In this document: positions 51,033 to 59,518 of the stretch, in pieces | How positions within the stretch are numbered: position 1 is the first letter of the stretch | Layout of the letters: every line of letters begins with the position of its first letter | Notes under the pieces: model-generated | What the model was told of the DNA's origin: nothing | Seen by the model: the letters and a program-made list of their open reading frames with translations, nothing else | Database searches by the model: none | Translations under genes and position numbers: made by a program | Source: Halobacterium sp. R2-5 | GTDB taxonomy: Archaea > Halobacteriota > Halobacteria > Halobacteriales > Halobacteriaceae | Assembly (NCBI RefSeq): GCF_011734195.1 | Contig: NZ_JAANTH010000001.1 | Span: 1,054,001 to 1,118,000 of the forward strand | Reading direction: 5' to 3' | Length of the DNA: 64,000 bases

Positions 51033-51536
51033 TCAGGCGATAGGACTGGCGAGCACCGCGGCGACGGCCGTCGCGAACACGCCGAGGGCGAACAGCCCGA
51101 CGTTCCAGACCGTGCTGTCTGCGGGCGTCAGGCCGAGCGAGTACCGCTCGCCGGACAGCGGCCACAGCGCGGCGACGCCCATCGGCGTGAGCGCGTCCGC
51201 CAGCAGGTGGGCGAGGACCGCGAACGCCGCCGCGCCGCCCGCACCCGCCGCGAGTTCGACTGCCCGGTCGGGCGCGAGCGCGAGCCCCGACGGCCCCGCG
51301 ACGAGCCACGCGGCGCCCCCGACGGCCCCGCCGACGACGATGGCGAACAGCAGCGTGTGCGTGACGCCACGGTGGTCGATTAACGGCACGTCGTGGTCCG
51401 CGTCGGGCAGCGGCGTCAGCGCGAGCACGATTCCCAGTCCCGCCGCGGCCGCGACGACGCGGCCGACAGCGGTCAGCGCGTACAGCACCGGTGCGTACGC
51501 GAGCAGCGCGACGCCGTAGTGACCACTCCGGTACAC
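51033..51536 (-). CDS. Metal-dependent hydrolase, YdjM/DUF457-like membrane protein
   Basis: A 167-residue membrane protein with about five helices. The conserved polar motifs are PLPDADHDVPLIDHRGVTHTLLFA (about residues 42-65) and LAHLLADALTPMG (about 109-121), the His/Asp pattern of YdjM-type proteins. Bacterial members are induced by DNA damage, but their substrate is unknown. The protein is complete. Confidence 0.85.
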   Translation of the reverse strand: MYRSGHYGVALLAYAPVLYALTAVGRVVAAAAGLGIVLALTPLPDADHDVPLIDHRGVTHTLLFAIVVGGAVGGAAWLVAGPSGLALAPDRAVELAAGAGGAAAFAVLAHLLADALTPMGVAALWPLSGERYSLGLTPADSTVWNVGLFALGVFATAVAAVLASPIA

Positions 51537-51585
51537 ATCCGCCCGTCTCCTCCGAGCAAGTAGAGCGTTCCGGGACTGGTCCGGC

Positions 51586-51837
51586 TCAGGGCCGCCGCAC
51601 GAGCAGCACCGCGCCGGCGACGAACGCCAGCAGGTACGCCGGGTGGCCCTGCGCGTACGCCACTACTTCGGGGACGGCCGTGCTCACGTCCCCGGTCGCG
51701 ACCGCCGCGTCGAACGACTGCCCGGGCGACTGCGCCCACAGCGCGAAGTGCGCGACCGCCGCCGCGCCGAACACGAGCCCGGTTAGCTGGTACGGTCGCC
51801 CCGCGACTGCGTCCCCGAGTGACTCCGTGATACCCAT
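51586..51837 (-). CDS. Small membrane protein (83 aa)
   Basis: An 83-residue protein with two helices (YQLTGLVFGAAAVAHFALWAQ and PAYLLAFVAGAVLLV). Its promoter region carries a 7-bp inverted repeat (51853-51880) around a GGTTTTTCTAG box. Unknown function. Confidence 0.68.
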   Translation of the reverse strand: MGITESLGDAVAGRPYQLTGLVFGAAAVAHFALWAQSPGQSFDAAVATGDVSTAVPEVVAYAQGHPAYLLAFVAGAVLLVRRP

Positions 51838-51852
51838 ACGACAACGACGGTG

Positions 51853-51895
51853 TCACTACTAGAAAAACCATCCGTAGTGAAGTGGTAACTACTCG
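51853..51895 (-). promoter_or_regulatory. Inverted repeat flanking the promoter of the 83-aa membrane protein gene
   Basis: TCACTAC (51853-51859) and GTAGTGA (51874-51880) are perfect inverted copies with a 14-nt spacer that contains the T-rich promoter box. A further GTAACTAC follows at 51885-51892. The set looks like a repressor operator over the promoter. Confidence 0.5.
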
Positions 51896-51985
51896 GTCAT
51901 AATTACAGCCGCGAGAGCCCGGGCTACGCGACGTAGCTTCCGGAGAACTGCAGGTCGTCCGTCGCGTCAGCGACTGACGAGTGTC

Positions 51986-52192
51986 TTAGTTGCGGACGAG
52001 GTTCGTCGCGCGCGGTCCCTTCGGGGAAGACTCGATGTCGAACTCGACTTCCTGGCCCTCTTCGAGGTCCGGCCCACCGACGTCCTCCATGTGGAAGAAC
52101 ACGTCCTCGTCGTCGTCAAGGTCGCCGTCGTCAGTCGAAATGAAACCGTAGCCGCCCGTGTCGTTGAAGAAATCAACCTTACCGTTTGCCAT
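51986..52192 (-). CDS. cspA: Cold-shock domain protein
   Basis: A 68-residue single cold-shock domain: KVDFFNDTGGYGFISTDDG (RNP1) and DVFFHMEDVG (RNP2), with acidic additions typical of halophiles. It binds single-stranded RNA/DNA and may act as an RNA chaperone. Start at MANGKVDFF, with a CTGTTATCC box about 30 nt upstream on the minus strand and a very short leader. Confidence 0.93.
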   Translation of the reverse strand: MANGKVDFFNDTGGYGFISTDDGDLDDDEDVFFHMEDVGGPDLEEGQEVEFDIESSPKGPRATNLVRN

Positions 52193-52320
52193 TGCAAACA
52201 GACGTAGGGGCCGTCCCGGGATAACAGTTCCGAGGGTCGGAGTACCACGACCCACGACCCCGGAACCGTCGCGAGTCCGGACCCGAACGACTGTTGGGGC
52301 CGGCCCGCGAACCCCCGGAC

Positions 52321-53427
52321 ATGAGCGCCTTCGAGGAGCGCACGCGCCGCTGCCAGCAGCGCCTCCGGGAGCGCGGCGCCGGCGGCGTCGTCCTGTTCCC
52401 GAGCCAGAACTGCTACTACCTCGGCGGGTTCAGCGAGGAGCCCGGCGAGCGCCACCTGTTCCTGTTCGTGCCCGCGGAGGGCGACCCGGCGTTCGTCGCG
52501 CCCGAGCTGTACGACGAGCAGCTCCGCGAGGCGACGTGGGTCGAGGACGTCCGGCTCTGGAGCGACGCCGAGGACCCCACCGGACTCGTCGCCGAGACCG
52601 CCGCCGACCTCGGGATGGCCGACGGCGAACTGCTCGTGGACCCGACGATGTGGGCGCGCTTCACGCAGGACCTCCGCGCTGCGCTCCCGGACGCGACGTG
52701 GGGGCTCGCGGACGAGGTGCTCGGGCCGCTGCGCGTGCGGAAGGACGACGCCGAACTGGACGCGCTCCGTAGCGCCGCCGACGCCGCGGACGCCGCGATG
52801 AACGACGTCCGTGACCTCGGTGCAGACGCTATCGGGATGACCGAGCGCGAACTCGCGGAGTTCGCCGCGGACCGCCTCGCCGCGCACGGCGGCGACGGGA
52901 CGTCCTTCGAGACCATCGTCGGCAGCGGCCCGAACGGCGCGAAGCCACACCACCACCGCGCGGACCGCGAAGTCGAGCGCGGCGACCCGGTCGTCTTCGA
53001 CTTCGGGACGCGCGTCGACGGCTACCCGAGCGACCAGACGCGGACGATCGTCTTCGCTGGAGACCCGCCCGCGGCGTTCGAACGCGTCCACGACGTCGTC
53101 CGCGAGGCACAGCAGGCCGCCGTCGACGCGGTCGAACCCGGCGTCCCCGCCGAGGACGTCGATGCCGCTGCGCGGGAGGTCATCGAGGACGCCGGCTACG
53201 GCGACGAATTCATCCACCGCACCGGACACGGCGTCGGGCTCGACGTCCACGAGGAGCCGTACGTCGTCGGGGGCAACGACCGCCCGCTGGAGGGAGGGAT
53301 GGTGTTCTCGATCGAGCCCGGCGTCTACCTCGACGGCGAGTTCGGCGTCCGCATCGAGGACCTCGTCGCCGTCACCGCCGACGGCTGCGAGCGCCTCAAC
53401 GACACTGACCGCGGCTGGCGCGTGTAA
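52321..53427 (+). CDS. M24-family Xaa-Pro peptidase
   Basis: A 368-residue creatinase-fold peptidase: an N-terminal domain up to about residue 145, then the catalytic half with metal ligands in FDFGTRVDGYPSDQTRT (two Asp), HGVGLDVHEEP (His), SIEPGVY (Glu) and VRIEDLV (Glu). This is the aminopeptidase P/PepQ-like pattern that cleaves Xaa-Pro bonds. The ATG at 52321 begins the conserved domain; upstream codons are unconvincing. It is divergent from cspA. Confidence 0.9.
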   Translation: MSAFEERTRRCQQRLRERGAGGVVLFPSQNCYYLGGFSEEPGERHLFLFVPAEGDPAFVAPELYDEQLREATWVEDVRLWSDAEDPTGLVAETAADLGMADGELLVDPTMWARFTQDLRAALPDATWGLADEVLGPLRVRKDDAELDALRSAADAADAAMNDVRDLGADAIGMTERELAEFAADRLAAHGGDGTSFETIVGSGPNGAKPHHHRADREVERGDPVVFDFGTRVDGYPSDQTRTIVFAGDPPAAFERVHDVVREAQQAAVDAVEPGVPAEDVDAAAREVIEDAGYGDEFIHRTGHGVGLDVHEEPYVVGGNDRPLEGGMVFSIEPGVYLDGEFGVRIEDLVAVTADGCERLNDTDRGWRV

Positions 53428-53514
53428 CGCGGCCGGTTCGCGCCCGGCCCGCACCGGTGTTTCGTTCCGAAATGGCTGCGTTTTTGTCCGTCCCGCCCGG
53501 ACCACGAGCCAGTC

Positions 53515-54951
53515 GTGGTCCCGAACCCGTTCAGCCGCCTGCTCCGCGAAATCGGGCTCGCGCTGGCGCGCCTCGGCCTCATCTCCGAGGAGCGCGCCCG
53601 CCGCACGTCCGAGCTCGCGTGGCCGCGCATCGTCACCGGCGTCGCGCGCATGTCCAAGAGCGCCGCGGACGTCGCGATGGTGGGCGTGGCGCTCGGGAGC
53701 GCCGCCATCGCCGGCGTCGGGTTCGCGGGCCCGTTCTGGGGTGCCGCGTTCAGTCTCGGCGGCGGCCTCGCCGCGGGCACCATCGCGCTCGTCTCCCAGC
53801 GGTTCAGCGCCGAAGCCTACGACGAACTCGGGCAGGCCATCCGGTCGAGCACCGCGCTCGTGTTCGCCGCGACGCTCCCCGTCGCCGCGCTGTTCTACCT
53901 CTTCCCCGCGCAGCTCATCGGCCTGATGACGAACGACCCGGTCGCTATTCAGTACGGCGCGGACTACCTCCGCGTGCTCGCGTTCGGCGTGCCGTTCGCC
54001 GGGCTCAACCTCGTCGGCAGCCGCGCGCTCATCGGCGCCGACGACGCGTGGACCGCGATGGTGCTGCGCGCGGGCGGCGCCGTCGTCAACGTCGGCCTGA
54101 ACGCCGTGTTCATCTTCGTGCTCGGGTGGGGCGTCGCGGGCGCCGCGCTCGGCACCGTCGTCAGCAACGTCGTCGTCGTCGCGGCGTTCGTCGCCGGCAT
54201 CACGCGCGGCCGCCTCCCGCTCGTCGGCCCGTTCCCCGTCACCATCTCTCCGGTGGGCCGGTACTGGGACCGCGAGACGTGCCGGGACGTCGTCACCATC
54301 GGTCTCCCCGTCGTCGGCCGGAACTCCGTCTGGACGGGCGCGCGCTTCCCGCTGCTCGCGTTCGTCGGCCTGCTCGGCTCCGAGGTGGTCGCGGCGTACG
54401 TCGTCACGCGGCGCATCTGGGGCATCATGAACGCCCCCGGGTGGGGATTCGGCCTCGCCGCGTCCAGCCTCGTCGGGCAGGAGCTCGGCCAGGGCGACGA
54501 AACCACTGCGGAGTCCTACGGCCGCGAGATCGTCGTGTTCTCCGTCGCCACGTACGCGCTGTTCGCCGCGCTCGTCGCCGTCTTCGCCCGCGACATCGTC
54601 GTGCTGTTCGTCGACGACCCCACCTCCGGGAGCGTCCCCATCGCCGTCGGGATGGTGTACGCGGCGTCGCTGGCAATCGTCCCGCAGGGCGTCACGAGCG
54701 CCGTCGCGGGCGCGCTCGACGCCACCGGCGACACCCGCTGGCCGTTCTACAGCCGCGTGTTCGGGATGTTCGGGCTCGCCATTCCCCTGGTGTACCTCGG
54801 CGCGACCACGAGTCTCGGCATCCTCGGGGTCTACCTCGCGTTCTTCGGCGAGACGGTCGCGCCCGCCGTCATCAACTACTACCGGTTCGCCACCGGCAAG
54901 TGGAAGGCCATCAGCCGCGGGTACCGGCCCGAAGCCGCCGCCGACGACTGA
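53515..54951 (+). CDS. MATE-family efflux transporter
   Basis: A 478-residue membrane protein with twelve helices in two MatE halves (PRIVTGVARMSKSAADVAMVG, then ETCRDVVTIGLPVVGRNSVWTGA). MATE pumps export cationic drugs or metabolites using Na+ or H+. It starts with GTG at 53515, about 28 nt after a GTTTTTG box, which suits a leaderless transcript. Full length, no damage. Confidence 0.9.
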   Translation: MVPNPFSRLLREIGLALARLGLISEERARRTSELAWPRIVTGVARMSKSAADVAMVGVALGSAAIAGVGFAGPFWGAAFSLGGGLAAGTIALVSQRFSAEAYDELGQAIRSSTALVFAATLPVAALFYLFPAQLIGLMTNDPVAIQYGADYLRVLAFGVPFAGLNLVGSRALIGADDAWTAMVLRAGGAVVNVGLNAVFIFVLGWGVAGAALGTVVSNVVVVAAFVAGITRGRLPLVGPFPVTISPVGRYWDRETCRDVVTIGLPVVGRNSVWTGARFPLLAFVGLLGSEVVAAYVVTRRIWGIMNAPGWGFGLAASSLVGQELGQGDETTAESYGREIVVFSVATYALFAALVAVFARDIVVLFVDDPTSGSVPIAVGMVYAASLAIVPQGVTSAVAGALDATGDTRWPFYSRVFGMFGLAIPLVYLGATTSLGILGVYLAFFGETVAPAVINYYRFATGKWKAISRGYRPEAAADD

Positions 54952-55078
54952 ACTCGGGACCCGTCGAAGCGCGCCCGCTCGACTCTGTATCCCTCTGGCG
55001 AGCCATCACACGGCAGCACGCCCGGTAGCGTCGCTGCGAGAACGGAGAGCGGGAGTCGAGAGCGAAAAATCGGGGGAG

Positions 55079-55152
55079 AGCCGTGGGGGGGATTCGAACC
55101 CCCGACCGGTCGATTACAAATCGACTGCTCTGGCCAGCTGAGCTACCACGGC
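55079..55152 (-). tRNA. tRNA-Thr (anticodon UGU)
   Basis: On the minus strand the sequence folds as a complete tRNA: 7-bp acceptor stem GCCGTGG/CCACGGC, D-arm with AGCTCAGCTGGCCAGAGC, anticodon stem GTCGA/TCGAC around TTTGTAA (anticodon TGT), and T-arm with GGTTCGAATCC. The discriminator is U, as in archaeal tRNA-Thr. CCA is not encoded and no intron is seen. Confidence 0.95.
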
Positions 55153-55284
55153 GCGGTCGACAGGACAACGTACAGCCAACGCCGAAATAACCCCTTTGAT
55201 ACCCGCCGACTTCGCCGCCCTCGCGGCGGCGAGCTTTTTGTGGGGTCGGGCCGACAGTTATCCCATGTTACGGAGTGGTCGCGC

Positions 55285-55743
55285 GTGAGCCTCCGGCTGT
55301 CGAGTCCGGCGTTCGCGGACGGCGAGCGGATTCCCGAGCGGTACGGTCACGGCGTCGAGAACGTGAACCCGCCGCTGCGCATCGAGGGCGTCCCCGAGGA
55401 CGCGGAGACGCTCGCGCTCGTGGTGGACGACCCGGGCGCCCTCGACCCGGCGGGGAAGGTCTGGGACCACTGGACGGCGTGGAACGTCCCGGCGAGCGTC
55501 GAGGAGATACCCGAGGACTGGGACGCGACCACCGACGGCGCCAGCGAGGGGACGAACGACTTCGGGGAGCGCGGGTACGGCGGGCCGGCGCCGCCGGACC
55601 GCGAGCACACGTACCGTTTCAGGCTGTTCGCGCTCGACGCGGACCTCGACCTCCCCGAGTCCGCGGGCCGCGAGGACGTCGAGGACGCCGTCGACGGCCA
55701 CGTCCTCGACGAGGCGCTGCTCGAAGGGACGTACGCACCGTAG
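55285..55743 (+). CDS. PEBP/YbhB family protein
   Basis: A 152-residue phosphatidylethanolamine-binding-protein-like fold. Motifs are SPAFADGERIPERYGHGVENVNPPLRIEGVPE, LVVDDPGAL, WDHWTAWNVP and GYGGPAPPDREHTYRFRLFALD, the YbhB signature. The biological role in archaea is not settled. I prefer the GTG at 55285, directly before LRLSSPAF; a GTG 45 nt upstream is in frame but adds an unusual tail. Confidence 0.88.
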   Translation: MSLRLSSPAFADGERIPERYGHGVENVNPPLRIEGVPEDAETLALVVDDPGALDPAGKVWDHWTAWNVPASVEEIPEDWDATTDGASEGTNDFGERGYGGPAPPDREHTYRFRLFALDADLDLPESAGREDVEDAVDGHVLDEALLEGTYAP

Positions 55744-55791
55744 TTGCCGCGAAGAGCACGGCCTTTACGCGCGCAGTGCCTGCGCTCGCGC

Positions 55792-56463
55792 ATGGTCGCG
55801 CCGCTGGCCGTCGACATCGACGGCACGCTGAGTCGCCCGGACCGCTCCATCGACAGCCGCGTGCTGGACGTCCTCCGGGAGTGGGACGCGCCGGTCGTCG
55901 TCGCCACCGGGAAGGCGCTGCCGTACCCGGTCGCGCTCTGCCAGTTCGTCGGCGTTCCGGAGCGCGTCATCGCGGAGAACGGCGGCGTCGCGTACGTCGA
56001 CGACGAGCTGTTCTACCTCGGCGACAGGGACGCCGCGGCGGCCGTCCGGGAGGCGTTCGCGGACGAGGGCTTCGACCTCGGGTGGGGTGACGCGGACCTC
56101 GTGAACCGCTGGCGGGAGACCGAGCTCGCGGTCAACCGCGAACAGCCCCTGGACGTGCTCACCGCCCTCGCCGACGAGTACGGCCTGAGCGTCGTCGACA
56201 CCGGATTCGCGTACCACGTGAAGGCCGCCGAACCGAGCAAGGGCGCGGCGCTGGCCGTGGTCGCGGAAGAGCTCGGCTACGAACCGGGGGACTTCGCGGC
56301 GGTCGGTGACTCCGAGAACGACGTGGAGCTGTTCGAGGCCGCGGGCGAGTCGTACGCCGTCGCGAACGCCGACGACGCCGCGAAGGCCGCCGCGGACGCC
56401 GTGCTCGACGCGTCGAACGCGGACGGCTTCCTCGAAGCGACGCGGCGAATCCGCGGCGAGTAG
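55792..56463 (+). CDS. Phosphoglycolate phosphatase (archaeal HAD type)
   Basis: A 223-residue HAD phosphatase: catalytic DIDGTLS (Asp8, Asp10), ATGKALPY, Lys in AEPSKGAAL, and GDSENDVELF for magnesium. This is the archaeal phosphoglycolate phosphatase family (IIB cap, between motifs I and III) that hydrolyses phosphoglycolate or related small phosphoesters. A GGCCTTTACG box lies about 30 nt before the ATG. Confidence 0.9.
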   Translation: MVAPLAVDIDGTLSRPDRSIDSRVLDVLREWDAPVVVATGKALPYPVALCQFVGVPERVIAENGGVAYVDDELFYLGDRDAAAAVREAFADEGFDLGWGDADLVNRWRETELAVNREQPLDVLTALADEYGLSVVDTGFAYHVKAAEPSKGAALAVVAEELGYEPGDFAAVGDSENDVELFEAAGESYAVANADDAAKAAADAVLDASNADGFLEATRRIRGE

Positions 56464-56500
56464 CCCCGACCGTTTAGTGGCGGCGGGCGAACCACGAGAC

Positions 56501-57520
56501 ATGGACCTGGCAGCGCGGCTCGCGGACGCGCCCTCGCCGACGGTGACGCTGCTGCCGGACGGCAGCGTCGACCGCCGATTCGGCGTGCTCGACCGCGAGC
56601 ACGCCCCGGAGAGCCGCGCGGCGTTCGTCGAGCGGTTGTCGAGCGGCCAGCGCTCGTTCGTCACGGAACACCGCGGTGTCGAGCCCGGCGGCCAGGCGGT
56701 GAACGCGGCGATGCAGGCGCACGCCCTCGACGCCGACGCCACGCTCTACGGCCACCTCGACCACGACGTGTTCGGCGTGCTCGACGTCGAAGCGCACTCG
56801 ATGGGCGCGCCCGCGTCCGTGAACGTCTACGAGTTCGAGGACGCCGCGATGATGCTGACGACGGAGTCGACGGACATCCGCACGTGGTCGTACGACGACC
56901 TCGCCGCGGCCGGCGGCGCGACGGCGTTGGACGCCGACGCCGTCGTCTGGACGAACTGGGCGTCGCTCCCGAACGCCACCAGCGCGCTCCGCCGTGCGGC
57001 CGACGGACCGGGCGACGGCGGCGTGTTCGTTCTCGACCCCGGTGGCGTGGCGGTCCGGACGCCCGACGACCGGACGACCTTCTTGGACGTACTCGGCGAC
57101 CTCGCGGACCGCTACGAGGTCGCGTTGAGCGTGAACGACGACGAGCTCGCGTCGCTGGCGGCCGCGGCGGGCATCGAAGGAAGCGTCCCGGAGGCGGCGC
57201 GCGAGCTCCGGGAGCGCGCGGGGATCGCCGCGGTCGTGATGCACGGCGAAGAGCGTGCGGTCGCCGCGACCCGCGGAGACGCGCTCTCGGTCCCGAACTT
57301 CGGGGTGGACGCGGTGAGCCGGTTCACGGGGGGCGGCGACCGGTTCTCCGCGGCGCTCGGGTTCGCGCGGGCCTGCGAGTGGCCGTGGCGGCCGGCGCTC
57401 CGGTTCGCGAACGCGTGCGCGTCCCACTACGTCGCGACGGGGCTGACCGGCGATCGCGCGGCCGTCGCGGAGTACGCCGCGGAGGCAGTCCCGGAGACTG
57501 ACGGAAGCCGCAACGATTAA
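56501..57520 (+). CDS. PfkB-family carbohydrate kinase
   Basis: A 339-residue kinase: an N-terminal GVEPGGQAVNAAMQAHALDADATLYG and the C-terminal catalytic FTGGGDRFSAALGFARA, where Asp of GGD is the base. The middle contains DPGGVAVRTPDDRTTFLDVL. Substrate (ribose, fructose, nucleoside) is not predictable. It follows phosphoglycolate phosphatase after 37 nt, so they may be co-transcribed. Confidence 0.85.
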   Translation: MDLAARLADAPSPTVTLLPDGSVDRRFGVLDREHAPESRAAFVERLSSGQRSFVTEHRGVEPGGQAVNAAMQAHALDADATLYGHLDHDVFGVLDVEAHSMGAPASVNVYEFEDAAMMLTTESTDIRTWSYDDLAAAGGATALDADAVVWTNWASLPNATSALRRAADGPGDGGVFVLDPGGVAVRTPDDRTTFLDVLGDLADRYEVALSVNDDELASLAAAAGIEGSVPEAARELRERAGIAAVVMHGEERAVAATRGDALSVPNFGVDAVSRFTGGGDRFSAALGFARACEWPWRPALRFANACASHYVATGLTGDRAAVAEYAAEAVPETDGSRND

Positions 57521-57546
57521 TCGGGGAGGTTCCGTAGGCGGTCGCG

Positions 57547-58047
57547 ATGAGCGGTGACGCGGCGCGTCTCTCCGGTCCTTCGGTCGGAGGGGCGCGCGAG
57601 GGCACGACGCTCGTTCTCGGGGAGACTAGCCACGACGACGCCTGTCGCGGGCTCGCGGGTGACGGGTCGCCGCGCGCGTACCGAGTCCGCGCGGTGCTCG
57701 ACGGCGGCCGGCGCTGCGCGAGCACGGACGACCTCTACGACACGGGCGTCTACGACGGCCTCGACCTCCCGGACGCGGGCGTCGCCGTCTCGGACGCGGT
57801 CGCGAACCTCGACGCGCCCGTGGGATCGTCGGACCGGCTAGTCGTCTGCCTGGACGGCCTGCCGCGGCCGGACGACGCCGCGGGCCGCGAGCGCCTCGTC
57901 CAGTTCCTGCACGCGGTCACGCACCGCGTCTGCGACGCGAACGGCCGCTGTCACGCCCACCTCGCGGTCGACGCGGACGACGACCTCGCCGCGGTCGTCG
58001 CGCCGCTGTTCGAGAGCGTCGTGGACGCGGAGAAACGCGAGTCCTGA
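57547..58047 (+). CDS. Haloarchaeal protein resembling a degenerate RecA-like domain
   Basis: A 166-residue protein without Walker A. Its C-terminal half, LVVCLDGLPRPDDAAGRERLVQFLHAVTHRVCDANGRCHAHLAVD, resembles the corresponding region of haloarchaeal RAD55-like ATPases such as the one at 9632-10270 (DVSTISTMLMYADTRRVYRFLHVFSGHV). The N-terminus LVLGETSHDDACRGLAG may be the remnant of the nucleotide-binding region. The function is unknown. It starts 26 nt after the kinase gene. Confidence 0.65.
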   Translation: MSGDAARLSGPSVGGAREGTTLVLGETSHDDACRGLAGDGSPRAYRVRAVLDGGRRCASTDDLYDTGVYDGLDLPDAGVAVSDAVANLDAPVGSSDRLVVCLDGLPRPDDAAGRERLVQFLHAVTHRVCDANGRCHAHLAVDADDDLAAVVAPLFESVVDAEKRES

Positions 58048-58050
58048 CGG

Positions 58051-58797
58051 TCAGGCGTGCGGCTCGAAGACTTCTTCGTGGAGCCGGCCCGCGACCGTGT
58101 CGAGTAGCGTCTGGAGGTTCTGCGCGTCGTAGCGGTTGTACTCGACGAGCCTGTCGAGGGCGGCCTCGTCGCCGTCCTCGTAGCGGTGCCAGAGCCGCAC
58201 CGCCTCGCGGCCGTCGACGTCCATGCCGCCGCGGTCCACGCCGAGGTCCTTCTCGACCTGCTTCAGGCCGCCCGTGAGGTCGAGCCGCCGGCAGAGGTAC
58301 ATCAGGTCGAGGTGCGGTGTGTCGACGGTGAGGTCGTAGTTGTGTTCGAGGAACGGCTGGTCGAAGCGCTTCCCGTTGAACGAGACGACCAGCGAGGCGT
58401 CCAGGAGGTCCGCGAGGTTCTCGCTCGTGAGGTCGTCGCCGCGCACGAGCGTCTCCGTGCTGCCGCCGTGGTGGACGCTCACCGTCGTCACGTCGCTTCC
58501 GCGCTTGTCGAGGCCGGTGGTCTCGATGTCGAAGAACGCGACGTCGCCGGCGACGTTCTCGTAGAGCCGCCAGAGCGCGTTGTTCGGGAACGCCTCCGCG
58601 AAGAAGCGGGTGTCGCCGGCGTCGAGCGCCGCGCGGGCGTCCTCGATGAACGAGTGGACGTTCGCTGCGGTCGTCTCGCCGACGCCCGGGGCGCTGGCGT
58701 TGAAGTCGTCCCAGTGGGTGACGCCGTGCTGCCAGAGCCGGCGCTCCGTGGTCTCGCCGACGCCGGGGGCGGGGATGAACGAGTTCTCGGCGCGCAT
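58051..58797 (-). CDS. Helix-hairpin-helix plus RNase H-like (DEDD) exonuclease
   Basis: A 248-residue protein. Residues 1-55 contain two similar hairpin-like motifs (PAPGVGETTERRL and SAPGVGETTAANV). Residues 85-245 form an RNase H-like exonuclease domain (YprB type): Asp90 and Glu92 in FFDIETTGL, Asp146 in FNGKRFDQPFLE, and Asp224 in YNRYDAQNL complete a DEDD site. The fusion suggests a nuclease acting on structured or branched DNA/RNA. Its cellular role is not known. Confidence 0.85.
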   Translation of the reverse strand: MRAENSFIPAPGVGETTERRLWQHGVTHWDDFNASAPGVGETTAANVHSFIEDARAALDAGDTRFFAEAFPNNALWRLYENVAGDVAFFDIETTGLDKRGSDVTTVSVHHGGSTETLVRGDDLTSENLADLLDASLVVSFNGKRFDQPFLEHNYDLTVDTPHLDLMYLCRRLDLTGGLKQVEKDLGVDRGGMDVDGREAVRLWHRYEDGDEAALDRLVEYNRYDAQNLQTLLDTVAGRLHEEVFEPHA

Positions 58798-58849
58798 ACC
58801 ACCCGGTGGGTGCCGTCGGTACAAAGGCGTCGCGGTCCGGCGGTCGCGG

Positions 58850-59518
58850 CTACTGGTCGAACGCGGTCCGGACGAACGCGGCGACGCCGCGGCGGAGGCG
58901 CTCGCTGACCGCCTGCGCGGAGACGCCGAGCTCGTCGGCGACCTCGGACAGGGACGCCTCCCGGGGGACGTCGTAGTACCCCATCTCGACGGCGGTGACG
59001 AGCGCCTCGCGCTGCTTCGCGGAGAGCCCGTTCTGGTCGCCGTAGACGGGCGCGGAGTCGCTGTAGACGCCGCGCAGCGTGACGTCGACGCCGCGGGCCT
59101 CGGCACGCGGCTGGAACGTCGAGAGGCTCTCGCGGTCCGGGAAGCGCAGGCGCGCGTCGACGCCGTCCGCCGACGACGTGACGCCGAGCCGCGAGGCCTC
59201 CATGCGGTCGTCGATGGGGTACAGGGTGACGGGCGTCGCGTCGCTGATTTCCACGCGGTAGAGCCGCCGGTCGCCGGCGTCCTCGACGAGTGCGGCGTCG
59301 TCGACTGTGTCGTCGTCCTCGACGGCGACCTCGAAGTCGTCGAGGTCGCCGTCGAACGCCCACACGAACAGCACGGGCTCGTCGGGGTCCTCGGCGACGG
59401 CCTGCTCGACGTCGAGGCAGACGCCGCTCTCTTCGAGGGACGGCATCAGCGGCAGCCCCGGGTGACGGAACGTGAATTCGGCGATGACCCCCACGTACCG
59501 AATCAGGGACCCCGACAC
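58850..59518 (-). CDS. Bat-like HTH-10 transcriptional regulator
   Basis: A 222-residue haloarchaeal regulator. The N-terminal part (1-150) corresponds to a bacterioopsin-activator-type sensor region. The C-terminal HTH-10 domain reads GLSAKQREALVTAVEMGYYDVPREASLSEVADELGVSAQAVSERLRRG (about 164-212), the signature of the Bat/HTH-10 family. A TATA box (TATAATAA, about 59537-59544) about 23 nt upstream of the GTG at 59518 supports this start. Its targets are unknown; no bop-type gene is near. Confidence 0.88.
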   Translation of the reverse strand: MSGSLIRYVGVIAEFTFRHPGLPLMPSLEESGVCLDVEQAVAEDPDEPVLFVWAFDGDLDDFEVAVEDDDTVDDAALVEDAGDRRLYRVEISDATPVTLYPIDDRMEASRLGVTSSADGVDARLRFPDRESLSTFQPRAEARGVDVTLRGVYSDSAPVYGDQNGLSAKQREALVTAVEMGYYDVPREASLSEVADELGVSAQAVSERLRRGVAAFVRTAFDQ

